From positions 1-21,665 of the forward strand of contig CAUZEB010000014.1 in the NCBI GenBank assembly GCA_963578655.1: a stretch of 21,665 nt of DNA, given 5' to 3'. Made by a program: the position numbers and the translations under genes. This stretch comes from CAUZEB01 sp963578655 (lineage in GTDB: Bacteria > Chloroflexota > Dehalococcoidia > Lucifugimonadales > CAUZEB01). Under the pieces are notes generated by a model that worked only from the letters and a program-made list of their open reading frames with translations, did no database searches and had not been told where the DNA came from. Position 1 is the first letter of the stretch. Every line of letters starts with the position of its first letter. Below, piece by piece: positions 1-8,718 of this stretch.

Positions 1-856
1 AAACATCAATTACTTCTGGATCTACTGATGCAAATCCGTAATTCGGGCTCCAAGCTATCCGCAAATCTTTGATATCTCTGTTCACTGAGGACATGAAATC
101 CGGTACTGGTTTTCTAGCAGTAGTAGGATCTCTAGGATCGTGCCCAGCAATGATATTTAGGAGCAATGCTGAATCAGCAACTGTACGGCTTAATGGCCCC
201 GGTTGGCCAAACATGTTAGGGATTACTGGTCCTCCCTCCACTCCACTGAACCCGGATACTCGTCCCTGTGTCGGTTTGATACCGTATATGCCACAAAAAC
301 TAGCAGGAATACGTATTGAACCACCGCCGTCCCCACCTGTTGCCAGTGCACAAAGACCGGCTGCTACTGCTGCTGCTGCTCCGCCACTTGATCCACCGGG
401 AGTGTAAGAAGTATTCCAAGGATTTCGTCCGTCATCTCCTAATCGGTTTTCACAAGTGCCTACTGCCCCAAATTCAGGCAGGTTAGTTTTACCTAATATA
501 ATTGCGCCGGCACTTTTAACTTTTTCAATTATCGCTGCGTCTTTGGTAGGAATATTGTCTTTGAGAGCTATGGAACCAAGTGTTGTTCTTATTCCTTTGG
601 TCATTTGGGAATCTTTCACTGAAATTGGAAGGCCATGTAAAGGTCCGATATTAGAGCCTGTAATTAACTCACTTTCCGCCCTACGCGCTTGTTCCATAGC
701 TAGTTCAGCAGTTGAGAGAAGGTAAGAGTTTAAATGAGTATCTAGTCTTTCTATTCTATTAATATAAAGTCGAGTAATTTCTACTGGCGAGATTTCTTTG
801 GTGGCAATAAGTCTTAGTAAGTCGATTGCTGGGGTGAAAGCGAGGTCATCATTCAT
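1..856 (-). CDS. Amidase signature family hydrolase, 5' part only
   Basis: Reading the minus strand from an ATG at 856 gives 285 uninterrupted codons to the left edge, so the 3' end of the gene is outside the window. The protein begins MNDDLAFTPAIDLLRLI. It carries the Ser-cisSer-Lys triad of the amidase signature family: Lys81 in GLPISVKDS, Ser156 in TPGGSSGGAAAA and Ser180 in GGDGGGSIRIPA. The 24-residue spacing between the two serines is the family norm. Members cleave C-N bonds of amides, and GatA of the tRNA amidotransferase shares the fold. GatA would normally sit with gatB/gatC, which are absent here, so a stand-alone catabolic amidase is more likely; substrate unknown. An AGGAG lies about 13 bases upstream of the start. 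Full members are about 450-500 residues, so roughly 60% is present. Confidence 0.95.
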   Translation of the reverse strand, partial: MNDDLAFTPAIDLLRLIATKEISPVEITRLYINRIERLDTHLNSYLLSTAELAMEQARRAESELITGSNIGPLHGLPISVKDSQMTKGIRTTLGSIALKDNIPTKDAAIIEKVKSAGAIILGKTNLPEFGAVGTCENRLGDDGRNPWNTSYTPGGSSGGAAAAVAAGLCALATGGDGGGSIRIPASFCGIYGIKPTQGRVSGFSGVEGGPVIPNMFGQPGPLSRTVADSALLLNIIAGHDPRDPTTARKPVPDFMSSVNRDIKDLRIAWSPNYGFASVDPEVIDV

Positions 857-1035
857 ATTAGATCTCTCTCTCCTGGACGATTTACTTCGTTTCTATGTGC
901 CTATTTATTTAGATATACACATAGAAAGCTTTCCGGTATAAGTTAACGAATATGGACGCAGTTACGGAGCGTGGTACGAGACAGAATGTCTTTTTAAGTA
1001 ATCTGAGTCGGTTACATAATATCCTGCGCAAGCTT

Positions 1036-2043
1036 TTATGCGCACTCTAACTGACCGCCATCCCAGCGTGTCCGTCTGAATGCGTCTTCCTCACCTTGGT
1101 TCATTAGAGATATTTTCTTACGGGTTCTCAGCCACATGTTATTCCATTCTTCAGCATCTCTAAGCACACTTTTTGGAGCAACACGACTTCGAGCTACAAA
1201 TCCAGGGAATATAGATCGTCCGGTGGCCTGCCCAATTGGGTTGTATCTAAGGTCTAGGCTCCACCTCACTTCATTGCTTAGGTTTGGCAAAGAGCCGTGA
1301 ACCGTCTGTTTGTGCATAAAAATCACGTCGCCTCTTTTCGTTGGGAGTGGGAGGGATTTTTCGGCATCAAACAATTTCTCTGGTATTTGCGTTTGTCCTG
1401 CTGTTGCTAACCCATTACCGAAATAGTTTGGACAATGGGTCAACAAGCCGGTTTTGTGGCTGCGTGGCACCACTAGCAACGGTCCTTTCTCAACGGTGGC
1501 ATTTTGTAATGACATCCAGACAGTCAGCATTTGAGTTTTGTCCGCCTCTACTGTGGTCACTCCGTGATCCTGATGCCAAATGGTTCGGCCAAGTATTGGT
1601 TCGCCGTACTTATTTTTAGGGACGAACCTCTCAGGTGGTTTTATTCGAACGTGTTGAATAGGATTGGAGTATATTTCGGAACCTATGAGGGATTCTACAG
1701 CATCCAATAAGTTATCTGAAGTTAGAACGTTGAATACGGCGGGACCAGTCCAGAAAGGGGTGCTTGGAGTACAATCTTTTATTGGAAGATGCATATCGAA
1801 ATATTGCGCATGACAGTTTCCTGATTCCTTCACTATTTCGATCATACGATCACTAAAATCCAACTCTTCCGATAGTGAAGAAATCTCTCCCTTATTGTGA
1901 AGCGTGGTAGCCAATTGATCTAATACCAATTCGTATTCTCGTATCAATGGATCTAAAACTTTCTCAGGATCCAGTAAATTCCGAACTAATACGTATCCTT
2001 CCCTTTCAAAGTATTTAACCTGCTCGTTGGTTAAAATTGACAT
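1036..2043 (-). CDS. Phytanoyl-CoA dioxygenase (PhyH) family protein
   Basis: A 335-residue non-heme Fe(II)/2-oxoglutarate-dependent oxygenase of the PhyH family, predicted cytoplasmic. The frame can be extended to an ATG at 2064. However, a perfect AGGAGG at 2050-2055 sits 6 bases before the ATG at 2043, which gives MSILTNEQVKYFEREGY, the usual family beginning. The iron-binding facial triad is visible as His157-x-Asp159 (IWHQDHG) and the distal His249 (TVHGSLPN). Arg260 in RWSLDLRY is placed to bind the 2-oxoglutarate carboxylate. The family hydroxylates lipids, secondary metabolites and osmolyte-type compounds, so the substrate cannot be read from sequence. It lies 179 bases upstream of the amidase on the same strand, which suggests independent transcription. 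A short GCGCA/TGCGC inverted repeat (1026-1043) straddles the stop codon. Confidence 0.93.
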   Translation of the reverse strand: MSILTNEQVKYFEREGYVLVRNLLDPEKVLDPLIREYELVLDQLATTLHNKGEISSLSEELDFSDRMIEIVKESGNCHAQYFDMHLPIKDCTPSTPFWTGPAVFNVLTSDNLLDAVESLIGSEIYSNPIQHVRIKPPERFVPKNKYGEPILGRTIWHQDHGVTTVEADKTQMLTVWMSLQNATVEKGPLLVVPRSHKTGLLTHCPNYFGNGLATAGQTQIPEKLFDAEKSLPLPTKRGDVIFMHKQTVHGSLPNLSNEVRWSLDLRYNPIGQATGRSIFPGFVARSRVAPKSVLRDAEEWNNMWLRTRKKISLMNQGEEDAFRRTRWDGGQLECA

Positions 2044-2427
2044 CGGAAACCTCCTAGAGATCAATGCGCCGCAATAGTCGCATGAACGGGATAAACAGTC
2101 AAATAAATAACTCTGTTATAGAGTAGTTCCACACTAAGATTTACTTGAAATCTTAGGCTGTTTGAGATATTGGTTTTTCCGAAGCTCGCGATATGAACAC
2201 TTAATGCAAATATGAGAGGTTTTAATGATGGAATATTGAAAGTGTACTTAAATTGGATTCGAGGTCTCAGAAAACCTTCTGATTCAATAATAGCCACCAA
2301 CCCAAATCTTATAAGTGTCGTGTGAATACCCGTTAGTTACTGAAACAATGGATAACCCCATCATCACTTTCTTGTTCGGGATCACTTTGATATACCTCAC
2401 GTTGAGGAGTTCGCTAGATATTTAACC
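2044..2427. other. Intergenic stretch without a convincing gene
   Basis: About 380 bases upstream of the PhyH gene. A 79-codon minus-strand frame (2061-2300) has no ribosome site and no family signature; I regard it as chance. I see no strong palindrome, promoter hexamer pair or RNA gene here. Confidence 0.5.
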
Positions 2428-2676
2428 ATGCGAATGCTACTAAATCATGCCTTATTAATCTTGATAGCGACTCCTATTAATATTTTAATTTTAAACTGTC
2501 AACGACTCACATTAGGAACCATTGTGATTATTGGAATCATCCTACTGATCGTTGTTTGGACCGAGGAAATGCATGATACAATGCCTCGCATCTTAGGAGT
2601 TCTAGTTATTATAGATGTCCTAGGAATCATATTGGTACCGATGTTGTCTAGAAGTTTCAGAATATGCAGTCGTTAA
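2428..2676 (+). CDS. Possible small hydrophobic membrane protein
   Basis: An 82-codon frame starting MRMLLNHALLILIA. It is strongly hydrophobic, with three candidate membrane segments at about residues 5-24, 30-44 and 56-74, separated by a short charged stretch (TEEMHDTMP). I do not recognise a family. The only ribosome-site-like sequence (GAGGAG, 2404-2409) is about 18 bases before the ATG, which is too far. Other frames of AT-rich DNA can look hydrophobic by chance, so this may not be a gene. Confidence 0.25.
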   Translation: MRMLLNHALLILIATPINILILNCQRLTLGTIVIIGIILLIVVWTEEMHDTMPRILGVLVIIDVLGIILVPMLSRSFRICSR

Positions 2677-2858
2677 TATTCCAATATATGATCAATCAAT
2701 TCTAGGTCCGATTAAAGGTCCATGTATTGGCCCATTAGGTTATACTATCGTCAGTTCCTCTATTCATCCTCAAGAATATTACTTGTCCTATAATATGTAA
2801 AAACGACATTGGCAGACTGTATATACATTGGTAGAAAAATATTTGTTAAGGAGCCAAA

Positions 2859-3615
2859 ATGAGACTTGCAAATAAAGTTGCCCTTTTGTCAGGCATTGGC
2901 CAAGGTATGGGCCGCGCTACAGCTCTATTGTTTTCCCAAGAGGGAGCGAAAGTTGCATTGACAGCGAGAGGAATCAAACGGTTAAAAGAAACATCAGATC
3001 AAATACGAGCTGATAGAGGAACCTCTCTGGTTGTCCCTGGAGACATGTCTGTGAAATCTCAAGTGGATGAGATTGTTAAAAAAGTGTTGGATGAATATGG
3101 GCGAATCGATGTTGTTTATTCCGCCGCCGGGGGCAACTTCGATCCCCAACGAAAATTGCATGATGTAGACGAGGACTTTTGGAATTCGACTGTGAGTAAC
3201 ACTATGAATAGCTTGTATAACTTGGCGCAGTCCGTTCGACCCATTATGAAACGACAAGGAGGTGGATCGATAGTTACGGTAGCTGCTAGTTTTAATGTTA
3301 GGCAGGAAGGTAATGCCGCGTATGGTGCAGCCAAGGGGGGGGATCATCGGCTTATCTCAAAATCTAGCCAGGGAATTCCACCCAGATAATATTCGAGTCA
3401 ATACCATTGGTGCTGGATTATTCCGTGGTTCTCGGGAAGGGACTAAAATACGTCCGGCTGCGAGTACGCTTATTAGAACAGGATATCCTCAGGATATCGC
3501 CTATGCTGCGTTATTTTTTGCCAGCGACGAATCTGCTTGGATAACCGGACAAACTTTGTCGGTAGATGGAGGTATTGATGTGGGAGCTAGAGGTCTTTGG
3601 GAACATGAGATATAA
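2859..3615 (+). pseudogene. Short-chain dehydrogenase/reductase, split by a +1 frameshift
   Basis: Classical SDR (NAD(P)-dependent Rossmann oxidoreductase) read in two frames. The first frame has the cofactor motif SGIGQGMG (residues 11-18), the AAGGN strand (89-93), Ser144, and the catalytic YGAAK (Tyr155, Lys159). It then runs into nonsense and stops at 3389. From about 3343 the next frame continues the family precisely: GIIGLSQNLAREF, IRVNTIGAG, and the C-terminal FASDESAWITGQTLSVDGG, ending at 3615. The change falls in a run of eight G (3335-3342); seven would restore a single 251-residue protein, the normal SDR length. AAGGAG at 2848-2853, 5 bases before the ATG, sets the start. All catalytic residues survive, so this could be a sequencing error in a homopolymer, a recent mutation, or a slippery site. 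Substrate unknown. Confidence 0.88.
3335..3342 (+). repeat. Run of eight G at the SDR frameshift
   Basis: Eight consecutive G directly after the YGAAK active-site codons of the SDR gene. One G too many explains the loss of frame. Confidence 0.9.
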
Positions 3616-3794
3616 GAAGCTCGATCTATTACAATTCCGATGACAAGAACTTTATTTGACCTGCACTACCATAGCATGATTGGCTATACTGATTAAGAGT
3701 TTCAGTACAAAACGGATCTACGCCTTATAGTTTGTCTATCTGTCTATGCCTTCAAATTTTGTATTAGAAAGATGGAAATGAAATTAATAAAAGG

Positions 3795-4142
3795 TTGGTT
3801 CATTGGCGGCATAACTGGGTCTCTGACTGGTTTACTATTCTTATAATAACTTTTATTCTTTCAAATGACGGTTTATTGATATTGCCTGAATTTCTCATTG
3901 TTTCTATAAGTCCTGCTGCGATTGCAATAATTGTTGGAAAGGCTACTTGTTCTAACCGTAACAACCTAACTGTTTGTAGGATATATGACATTGTTGGTGC
4001 CTCTATCCGATCCCAATTTGGTGGACCAGACCCAAATACTAAATTTGTAGCTATTGTCTTTATGCTTGGATTGGGTGGAGTGATAGTTTGGAGTAGTCCC
4101 TTCGTCTTATGGAACTTTATAAGACGGAAATCAGGCCAATAA
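3795..4142 (+). CDS. Hypothetical small membrane protein, N-terminus possibly in another frame
   Basis: A 115-codon frame with hydrophobic segments at about residues 12-28, 31-47 and 86-107, ending in a basic tail (RRKSGQ). I do not recognise a family. The true N-terminus may lie in the preceding frame: an ATG at 3778 (or 3772) reads MKLIKGWFIGGITGSLTGLL, a glycine-patterned membrane helix that looks more natural than the MVHWRHNWVSDW of the listed frame. It stops at 3844-3846. A one-base change near 3840 would fuse that helix to the downstream ITFILSNDG frame. Neither start has a good ribosome site. It lies in a gap between the broken SDR and the TIM-barrel gene, on the same strand as both. 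Confidence 0.4.
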   Translation: MVHWRHNWVSDWFTILIITFILSNDGLLILPEFLIVSISPAAIAIIVGKATCSNRNNLTVCRIYDIVGASIRSQFGGPDPNTKFVAIVFMLGLGGVIVWSSPFVLWNFIRRKSGQ

Positions 4143-4299
4143 TTCGTGTTTTACCAGGTAGTGGACAATGCACATATTCGAACACCTTTTTTTACTACAT
4201 GAATGGATATTTAGATTGGCATTATGTCATATTAGATGATATATACAATAGTTGAATTTGACCTAGGGAACTCATACGAACTTTTTCAAGGAGGAAAAT

Positions 4300-5157
4300 G
4301 TGACGGGACGAGTAAAATATCCTCTAGCTGTACCAATCAAAGCTGGTTTGGATATTATAGAAAGATACAAATTGAGAGCTGAAAGTTCTCTGAGAGACGA
4401 CATCGAAGATTTTCCTGAATATTCATCTGTCTTATATAGTGCTCATGCCCCCACTACTATAGGAAATGAGCGCTTAAACATTGCTGCAATCGACGATGGA
4501 TTCCGAGACTTAAGCCTATCAATATTCAAGGATTACCTGGATAAATGTTCCTTATTCCCTAACGTAAGGCAGTTTAATATGCATTTCGCCTTAAAGCGTT
4601 GGATCACAGAGACTCAAGTCAGAGGTCAAGTAGGAGATTATGAAAGACATATTGAATCAGTAAGAATTTTGGCGGAATACGCGGCGAAGTATGATATCGA
4701 GATAGTATTAGAAAATATAAATAGCTACTGGGAACTTAATGGCATTTCCCCTGCAACTTCTCTACATGAAGTGAATTGGCAGAAGAAGAATGAAGCATTT
4801 GGCATGCATCCGGAGGAGTGGATTCAAATATGCATGGACGTGGACCGGGAAAATGTACGTTTATGTTTAGATACTAGCCACGTTTGTACTTATGCCCACA
4901 GATTTCCAGGAAAAGATCGAGAATCAACAATCGACTCCTTTTTGATTCGCCCAGATTTAATTTCTCATGTCCACTGGAGTGATAACTATCTGTATGACGT
5001 GAGAGGAAGAGATGATTCACACTTGTTGGTTGGGAAAGGAACCCTTCCTATCAAATTTCATAGATCAATTAAATACTTAGATGCGACAATACTTTTGGAG
5101 CATTTCTACACTGAGATCGAGTTAGAAGAAGAACTCCGCTTTATCGATGGACTTTAA
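4300..5157 (+). CDS. Sugar phosphate isomerase/epimerase-like TIM-barrel protein
   Basis: A 285-residue protein of the xylose-isomerase-like / AP-endonuclease-2 TIM-barrel superfamily. Predicted metal ligands occur in order on successive strands: Glu138 in IVLENIN, Asp191 and His194 in LCLDTSH, His225 and Asp228 in HVHWSDN, His241 before VGKGTLP, and Glu267 in ILLEHF. Members isomerise or epimerise sugars and related polyols; endonuclease IV shares the fold, but the context here is metabolic. The start is GTG at 4300, chosen because AAGGAGG (4288-4294) lies 5 bases upstream. The overlapping ATG at 4298 reads straight into TGA, so it cannot be the start of this protein. The gene converges with the EamA transporter, and substrate is unknown. 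Confidence 0.85.
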   Translation: MTGRVKYPLAVPIKAGLDIIERYKLRAESSLRDDIEDFPEYSSVLYSAHAPTTIGNERLNIAAIDDGFRDLSLSIFKDYLDKCSLFPNVRQFNMHFALKRWITETQVRGQVGDYERHIESVRILAEYAAKYDIEIVLENINSYWELNGISPATSLHEVNWQKKNEAFGMHPEEWIQICMDVDRENVRLCLDTSHVCTYAHRFPGKDRESTIDSFLIRPDLISHVHWSDNYLYDVRGRDDSHLLVGKGTLPIKFHRSIKYLDATILLEHFYTEIELEEELRFIDGL

Positions 5158-5250
5158 TTTACTTATAATGATTATAAAGTTTAACCAGCAGTCATCTAAG
5201 ATAGAAGCGATGGAAACTCATATACTGTAAATATTACAATAAACTAAGGT

Positions 5251-6126
5251 TTATGGTGATACGCTAATTAATACAACACCTAAAACAATCAGTAGAGACC
5301 CTGTTATTCTACCTGTAGTGTAAGGCTCTTTCAGATAAAGTGAGCCTAGCAAAACTCCTATTACTATACCAACCTCTCGGACTGGGGCGATATAGCTAAC
5401 TTTGGATAATTGTAATGCACTCAATACGAGACCGTAAGAAAAACACATTAAAAGACCGACAGCAAAAATGGGCAGCTTATGTATTTTCAGTTCCCCGAGA
5501 ATTGCCTGAAATCCGTGTCGAAAAATCACGTAAGGCGATAGCAGGAGCCCAGTACCCAAGAACATAAAATACATGTACAGTAACGGCATCACCTGTGTTA
5601 CTCCAGCTTTATCCCACAACGTATAGGCAGCGATAGTTATGCCCGTTAAGATGGCTGATATGTTTCCAGGATCATTAAGCATCCCAACAGGATTGTGGAA
5701 GATGTATGAAACTCTTCCCCAAAGATATATTGTGTATATACCGATTATGATAGCGAGTATTCCGAATACGGCACCTGTTGAGACTAGTTCACCAAAAATC
5801 ATTACACCTAATATTGGTACAAGTGCAGCTCCTGAGCCACGAACAATTGGATATACAAATGAGAGGTTTGCTTTGGAATAACTGCGCCCCAGAAGGCTAA
5901 AGTAAAGAGCGTGCAGAAGAATGGTCCCTGTTATATACAACCATCCTGATAGGCTTACAGGGTACTGTGAATACAAAGTGAGGCCCAAGGGCATGAAAAA
6001 TATACCGCTGCTAATGACCGATAGCCATATAAATATACTATGGTTTAATCCACGCTTAACCAGGAAATTCCATACAGGATGCATTAACGCTGAAAATATC
6101 ACTAGACCAAGTGCTAAATAAGACAT
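5251..6126 (-). CDS. EamA/DMT-superfamily membrane transporter
   Basis: A 291-residue integral membrane protein with about ten hydrophobic segments arranged as two EamA repeats. Each repeat ends in a typical signature: FVYPIVRGSGAALVPILGV with GEL (first half, about residues 90-114) and YIAPVREVGIVIGVLLGS with LKEP (second half, about 245-268). Drug/metabolite transporters usually export amino acids, nucleosides or other small metabolites; direction and substrate cannot be read. No strong ribosome site precedes the ATG. The gene converges on the TIM-barrel gene (93-base gap) and is divergent from the FMN split-barrel gene. Confidence 0.88.
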   Translation of the reverse strand: MSYLALGLVIFSALMHPVWNFLVKRGLNHSIFIWLSVISSGIFFMPLGLTLYSQYPVSLSGWLYITGTILLHALYFSLLGRSYSKANLSFVYPIVRGSGAALVPILGVMIFGELVSTGAVFGILAIIIGIYTIYLWGRVSYIFHNPVGMLNDPGNISAILTGITIAAYTLWDKAGVTQVMPLLYMYFMFLGTGLLLSPYVIFRHGFQAILGELKIHKLPIFAVGLLMCFSYGLVLSALQLSKVSYIAPVREVGIVIGVLLGSLYLKEPYTTGRITGSLLIVLGVVLISVSP

Positions 6127-6358
6127 GTAATTTAGTATAACCTGATCTTTCAGTTTATAAATAATCTCAATGAAATTAGTTAATGGTTGTAGAAAGGATA
6201 GCCGGACAACAGGGACCTTTCGAATCGATTAATATAGATAATACTTCCGTTTAGGTTTTGCGGAGATTATAACGACAAATTGTAGCCTACTTAAAATAAA
6301 TATCTTTGTAATAGATCTAATCTTGACTGGTAAAAGGAATTCGGTTTATCATCCTCCA

Positions 6359-7024
6359 ATGGATGATAGAAACTCGCCCAATATGAAAACTACACGAACC
6401 ACAATAAACCGTATGCCAAAGAGAGCATGTTATGACAGAGAAGTTATATATACGATACTTGATAGTGCATTAATATGTCATGTTTCCTATGTTTCCAAAG
6501 ACGAACCTAGAGTTATACCTACAGCATTCGCAAGGATTGGAGACGAAATTTTCATCCACGGTAGTCGTGTGGCTGGAAACATCAAAGCGCTGGCCTCTGG
6601 GATAATGGCATGTATAAGTGTAACTAGATTAGACGGTCTAGTTCTGGCTAGATCAGGATTTAATCATTCGATGAACTATAGATCTGTAATTATTCATGGG
6701 TCTGGCACTAAAGTAGAATCGAAAGCCGACAAACTCACTGTACTCAACGCTTTCATGGATCACTTAGTTCCTGGGCGGTCTAATGACGGATTAAAGCCAA
6801 TTTCTAACAGAGATATCCTTGATACCACGATTATTAGCTATCCATTGAATGAAATGTCTGCAAAGATTCGAGTAGGTCACCCCAATGATGAAGACGAAGA
6901 TTATGAACTAGAGGTCTGGGCTGGGATCATACCTATAATGCGACAATTTGGTGAACCAATAACAGATCCTAAAATGCGCCATCCAACACCTGTACCTGAT
7001 TATATTAACAATTATGAAAAATAG
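6359..7024 (+). CDS. Pyridoxamine 5'-phosphate oxidase-like FMN-binding split-barrel protein
   Basis: Resembles the NimA-like / COG3467 branch of flavin split-barrel proteins. The conserved beginning is MPKRACYDREVIYTILDSA, then ALICHVSYVSKDEPRVIPT, then the FMN-site strand IFIHGSRVAGNIKAL, then CISVTRLDGLVLARS with NYRSVIIHG. Such proteins bind flavin (or F420/heme) and act as reductases or oxidases; the reaction of this one is unknown. The start is uncertain. The frame is open back to a TTG at 6323, with ATG at 6359 and 6383, and none has a clear ribosome site. The family's usual N-terminus best fits 6359 or 6383. The gene is divergent from EamA and converges with znuB. Confidence 0.85.
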   Translation: MDDRNSPNMKTTRTTINRMPKRACYDREVIYTILDSALICHVSYVSKDEPRVIPTAFARIGDEIFIHGSRVAGNIKALASGIMACISVTRLDGLVLARSGFNHSMNYRSVIIHGSGTKVESKADKLTVLNAFMDHLVPGRSNDGLKPISNRDILDTTIISYPLNEMSAKIRVGHPNDEDEDYELEVWAGIIPIMRQFGEPITDPKMRHPTPVPDYINNYEK

Positions 7025-7030
7025 CCTTTG

Positions 7031-7056
7031 TTTTACAGTGAGTTCGACTCGTAAAA
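7031..7056. terminator. Imperfect hairpin between convergent genes
   Basis: TTTTAC (7031-7036) pairs with GTAAAA (7051-7056) around an inner GAGT-TCG-ACTC stem, with three unpaired bases AGT on one side. It lies between the stop codons of the FMN protein (7024) and znuB (7089), and the A/T arms would give a U-tract on either strand. This suits a bidirectional terminator but is imperfect. Confidence 0.45.
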
Positions 7057-7088
7057 AGCTCAGTATTCTGCCGAAAGACTTCAGAAAT

Positions 7089-7907
7089 CTAGCTCCATCG
7101 CCATTTTGTTAAAAAGGCTAGCACAAATATGATGGTTGAGGTTAATGCGATAGATGGTCCTGAGGGTAGGTTAAGATGGTAGGATAGATATAGCCCGATA
7201 ACGGATGAACTTACACCAAATAAAATCCCTACAGAGATTACGGTTGAGAAACGCCTGACTATAAGGCTGGAGGCTGCGGCAGGGGTTATTAACATTCCAA
7301 CAACCAAAATGATTCCCACAACCTGAAGAGATACTACTATTACAATTGATAAAAGTGCCAACAACAGGTAGTTAATTTTTGCCGCTGGCAATCCCGCAAC
7401 TGTGGCGCCTTGAAAATCAAACCCTATGAACACCATTTGCTTGTATAGAAGTATCATTAAAATAAGAGTGACTGCTGTTAAGCAGATTGTTATATACACA
7501 TCCGTATTTGACGTACTCATTACTTGGCCGAGTAGTATATCTTCAACATTGATTCTGGTACCCCCGAGTAATGTAAGAAGGACTAGGCCCAAAGCAAATA
7601 GGCCAGTAAAAAGAATTCCAATTGAAGCGTCATTGGAAATATTGGATTTCTTAACTATGAATCCGATTGTTAATGCCACGACGATTCCCATTGGTATTGC
7701 TCCAATTAATGGGCTGAATCCCACAGCATATGCTACTACCATACCTGGTAGAACGGCGTGAGCTAAAGCGTCACCCATAAAACTCATCTCACGGTTTATT
7801 ACATGTGCCCCTAAAAATGGGCATACTACACCGATGGATATACAAACTATTAGAGCACGTATCATGAATTTATATTGGAAAGGCTCGATAATTAGTTCAA
7901 ACCACAT
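7089..7907 (-). CDS. znuB: Zinc/manganese ABC transporter, membrane permease
   Basis: A 272-residue ABC-3 family permease with about eight membrane segments. The hallmark motifs are INREMSFMGDALAHAVLPGM near residue 40 and GIILVVGMLITPAAAS near 200. It forms the inner-membrane channel that moves the metal released by ZnuA, powered by ZnuC. The ATG at 7907 overlaps the end of znuC by 11 bases. An AGGAAAG inside znuC, 8 bases before the ATG, can serve as ribosome site, so the two are very likely translationally coupled. It is the last gene of the znuA-znuC-znuB unit. Zn and Mn permeases of this family cannot be told apart by sequence alone; the zinc assignment is inferred from the regulator and the locus. 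Confidence 0.93.
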   Translation of the reverse strand: MWFELIIEPFQYKFMIRALIVCISIGVVCPFLGAHVINREMSFMGDALAHAVLPGMVVAYAVGFSPLIGAIPMGIVVALTIGFIVKKSNISNDASIGILFTGLFALGLVLLTLLGGTRINVEDILLGQVMSTSNTDVYITICLTAVTLILMILLYKQMVFIGFDFQGATVAGLPAAKINYLLLALLSIVIVVSLQVVGIILVVGMLITPAAASSLIVRRFSTVISVGILFGVSSSVIGLYLSYHLNLPSGPSIALTSTIIFVLAFLTKWRWS

Positions 7908-8688
7908 GAGTGTGCTTTCCTATTTGGTGTTCGGCAAACACTTCACCATGAGAACCATAAAGTTCAGTTAAAATTTCCTTAGTGAATACTGATTCCGGTT
8001 TGCCATGAGCGCAGATGTGCCTATTGATGCACAACACTTCGTCAAATCTGTCGGCTAAAGTGTTTAAGTCGTGGGTTGCAACAAGAATTGTCTTACCTTC
8101 ATCTCTAAGACTTCTTAGAACGTTTATCACCCCTTCTTGTGACGAAATATCTACACCGCTAAAAGCCTCATCCAAAATCAAAATATCAGCTTCCTGTGTT
8201 AAGGCACGTGCTATAAATGTCCGTTGCCTCTGACCTCCAGATAACTTAGACACCAAGTCGTCTCGGTTATCCCACATGTCTACTTTTCTTAGAGATTCCT
8301 CAATCAAACTGTTGTCGGTAAACCCTAGGTTCTGTAGTAGTGACACCTTGGCTGATTTACCCAGGCTCACAACATCCCATACTGATAATGGAAACCTCCA
8401 ATTGACACGTTCCTTCTGAGGTACATAACTTATTTTTCCTCGTGAATTTCCTGGGGGCAGACCATTTATTAAGATTTGCCCATGTGCTATTGGTTGTAAT
8501 CCCACTAAGGCATTGAATAACGTGCTTTTGCCTCCCCCATTTGGTCCTACAACTCCCGTGAGAACTCCTCGAGGTATGGCAAAGGATACATCATCTAAAG
8601 CTAAGAAACTTTCAAATTCTATGCAGGCATTAAAAACCTGAATACAACAGGTGCAATGCTCTTGTGAGCATGGACATCGTAAGGTCAT
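7897..8688 (-). CDS. znuC: Zinc/manganese ABC transporter, ATP-binding subunit with Cys-rich N-terminus
   Basis: A 263-residue ABC ATPase. Walker A is GPNGGGKST (Lys54), Q-loop Gln91 is in SYVPQKERVNWRFP (the metal-importer type of Q-loop), the signature LSGGQ is at 149-153, Walker B is ILILDEAF (Asp173, Glu174) and the H-loop is His206. The frame extends to a TTG at 8700, but GGGGGA lies 5 bases before the ATG at 8688, so I take that start. Before the ATPase fold there is a short extension dense in possible metal ligands: Cys5, Cys7, His11, Cys12, Cys14 and Cys15. The C-terminal tail also has His247, His254, His259 and His261. The gap to the znuA stop is 30 bases. Confidence 0.93.
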   Translation of the reverse strand: MTLRCPCSQEHCTCCIQVFNACIEFESFLALDDVSFAIPRGVLTGVVGPNGGGKSTLFNALVGLQPIAHGQILINGLPPGNSRGKISYVPQKERVNWRFPLSVWDVVSLGKSAKVSLLQNLGFTDNSLIEESLRKVDMWDNRDDLVSKLSGGQRQRTFIARALTQEADILILDEAFSGVDISSQEGVINVLRSLRDEGKTILVATHDLNTLADRFDEVLCINRHICAHGKPESVFTKEILTELYGSHGEVFAEHQIGKHTHVV

Positions 8689-8718
8689 ATATTCCCCCAA
8701 GTTAAATGTGTAGTTGAT

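Noticed and set aside
364..384. Triplet repeat of GCT/CTG type
   Set aside because: It encodes the alanine run after the GGSSGG motif of the amidase, which is normal for the family, so it is not a microsatellite of interest.
2061..2300. 79-codon minus-strand frame upstream of the PhyH gene
   Set aside because: No ribosome site, no recognisable motif, and it overlaps the ribosome-site region of the PhyH gene.
5163..5177. Perfect palindrome TTATAATGATTATAA resembling a Fur box
   Set aside because: It sits between the 3' ends of two convergent genes, not at any promoter, and such AT palindromes are likely by chance here.
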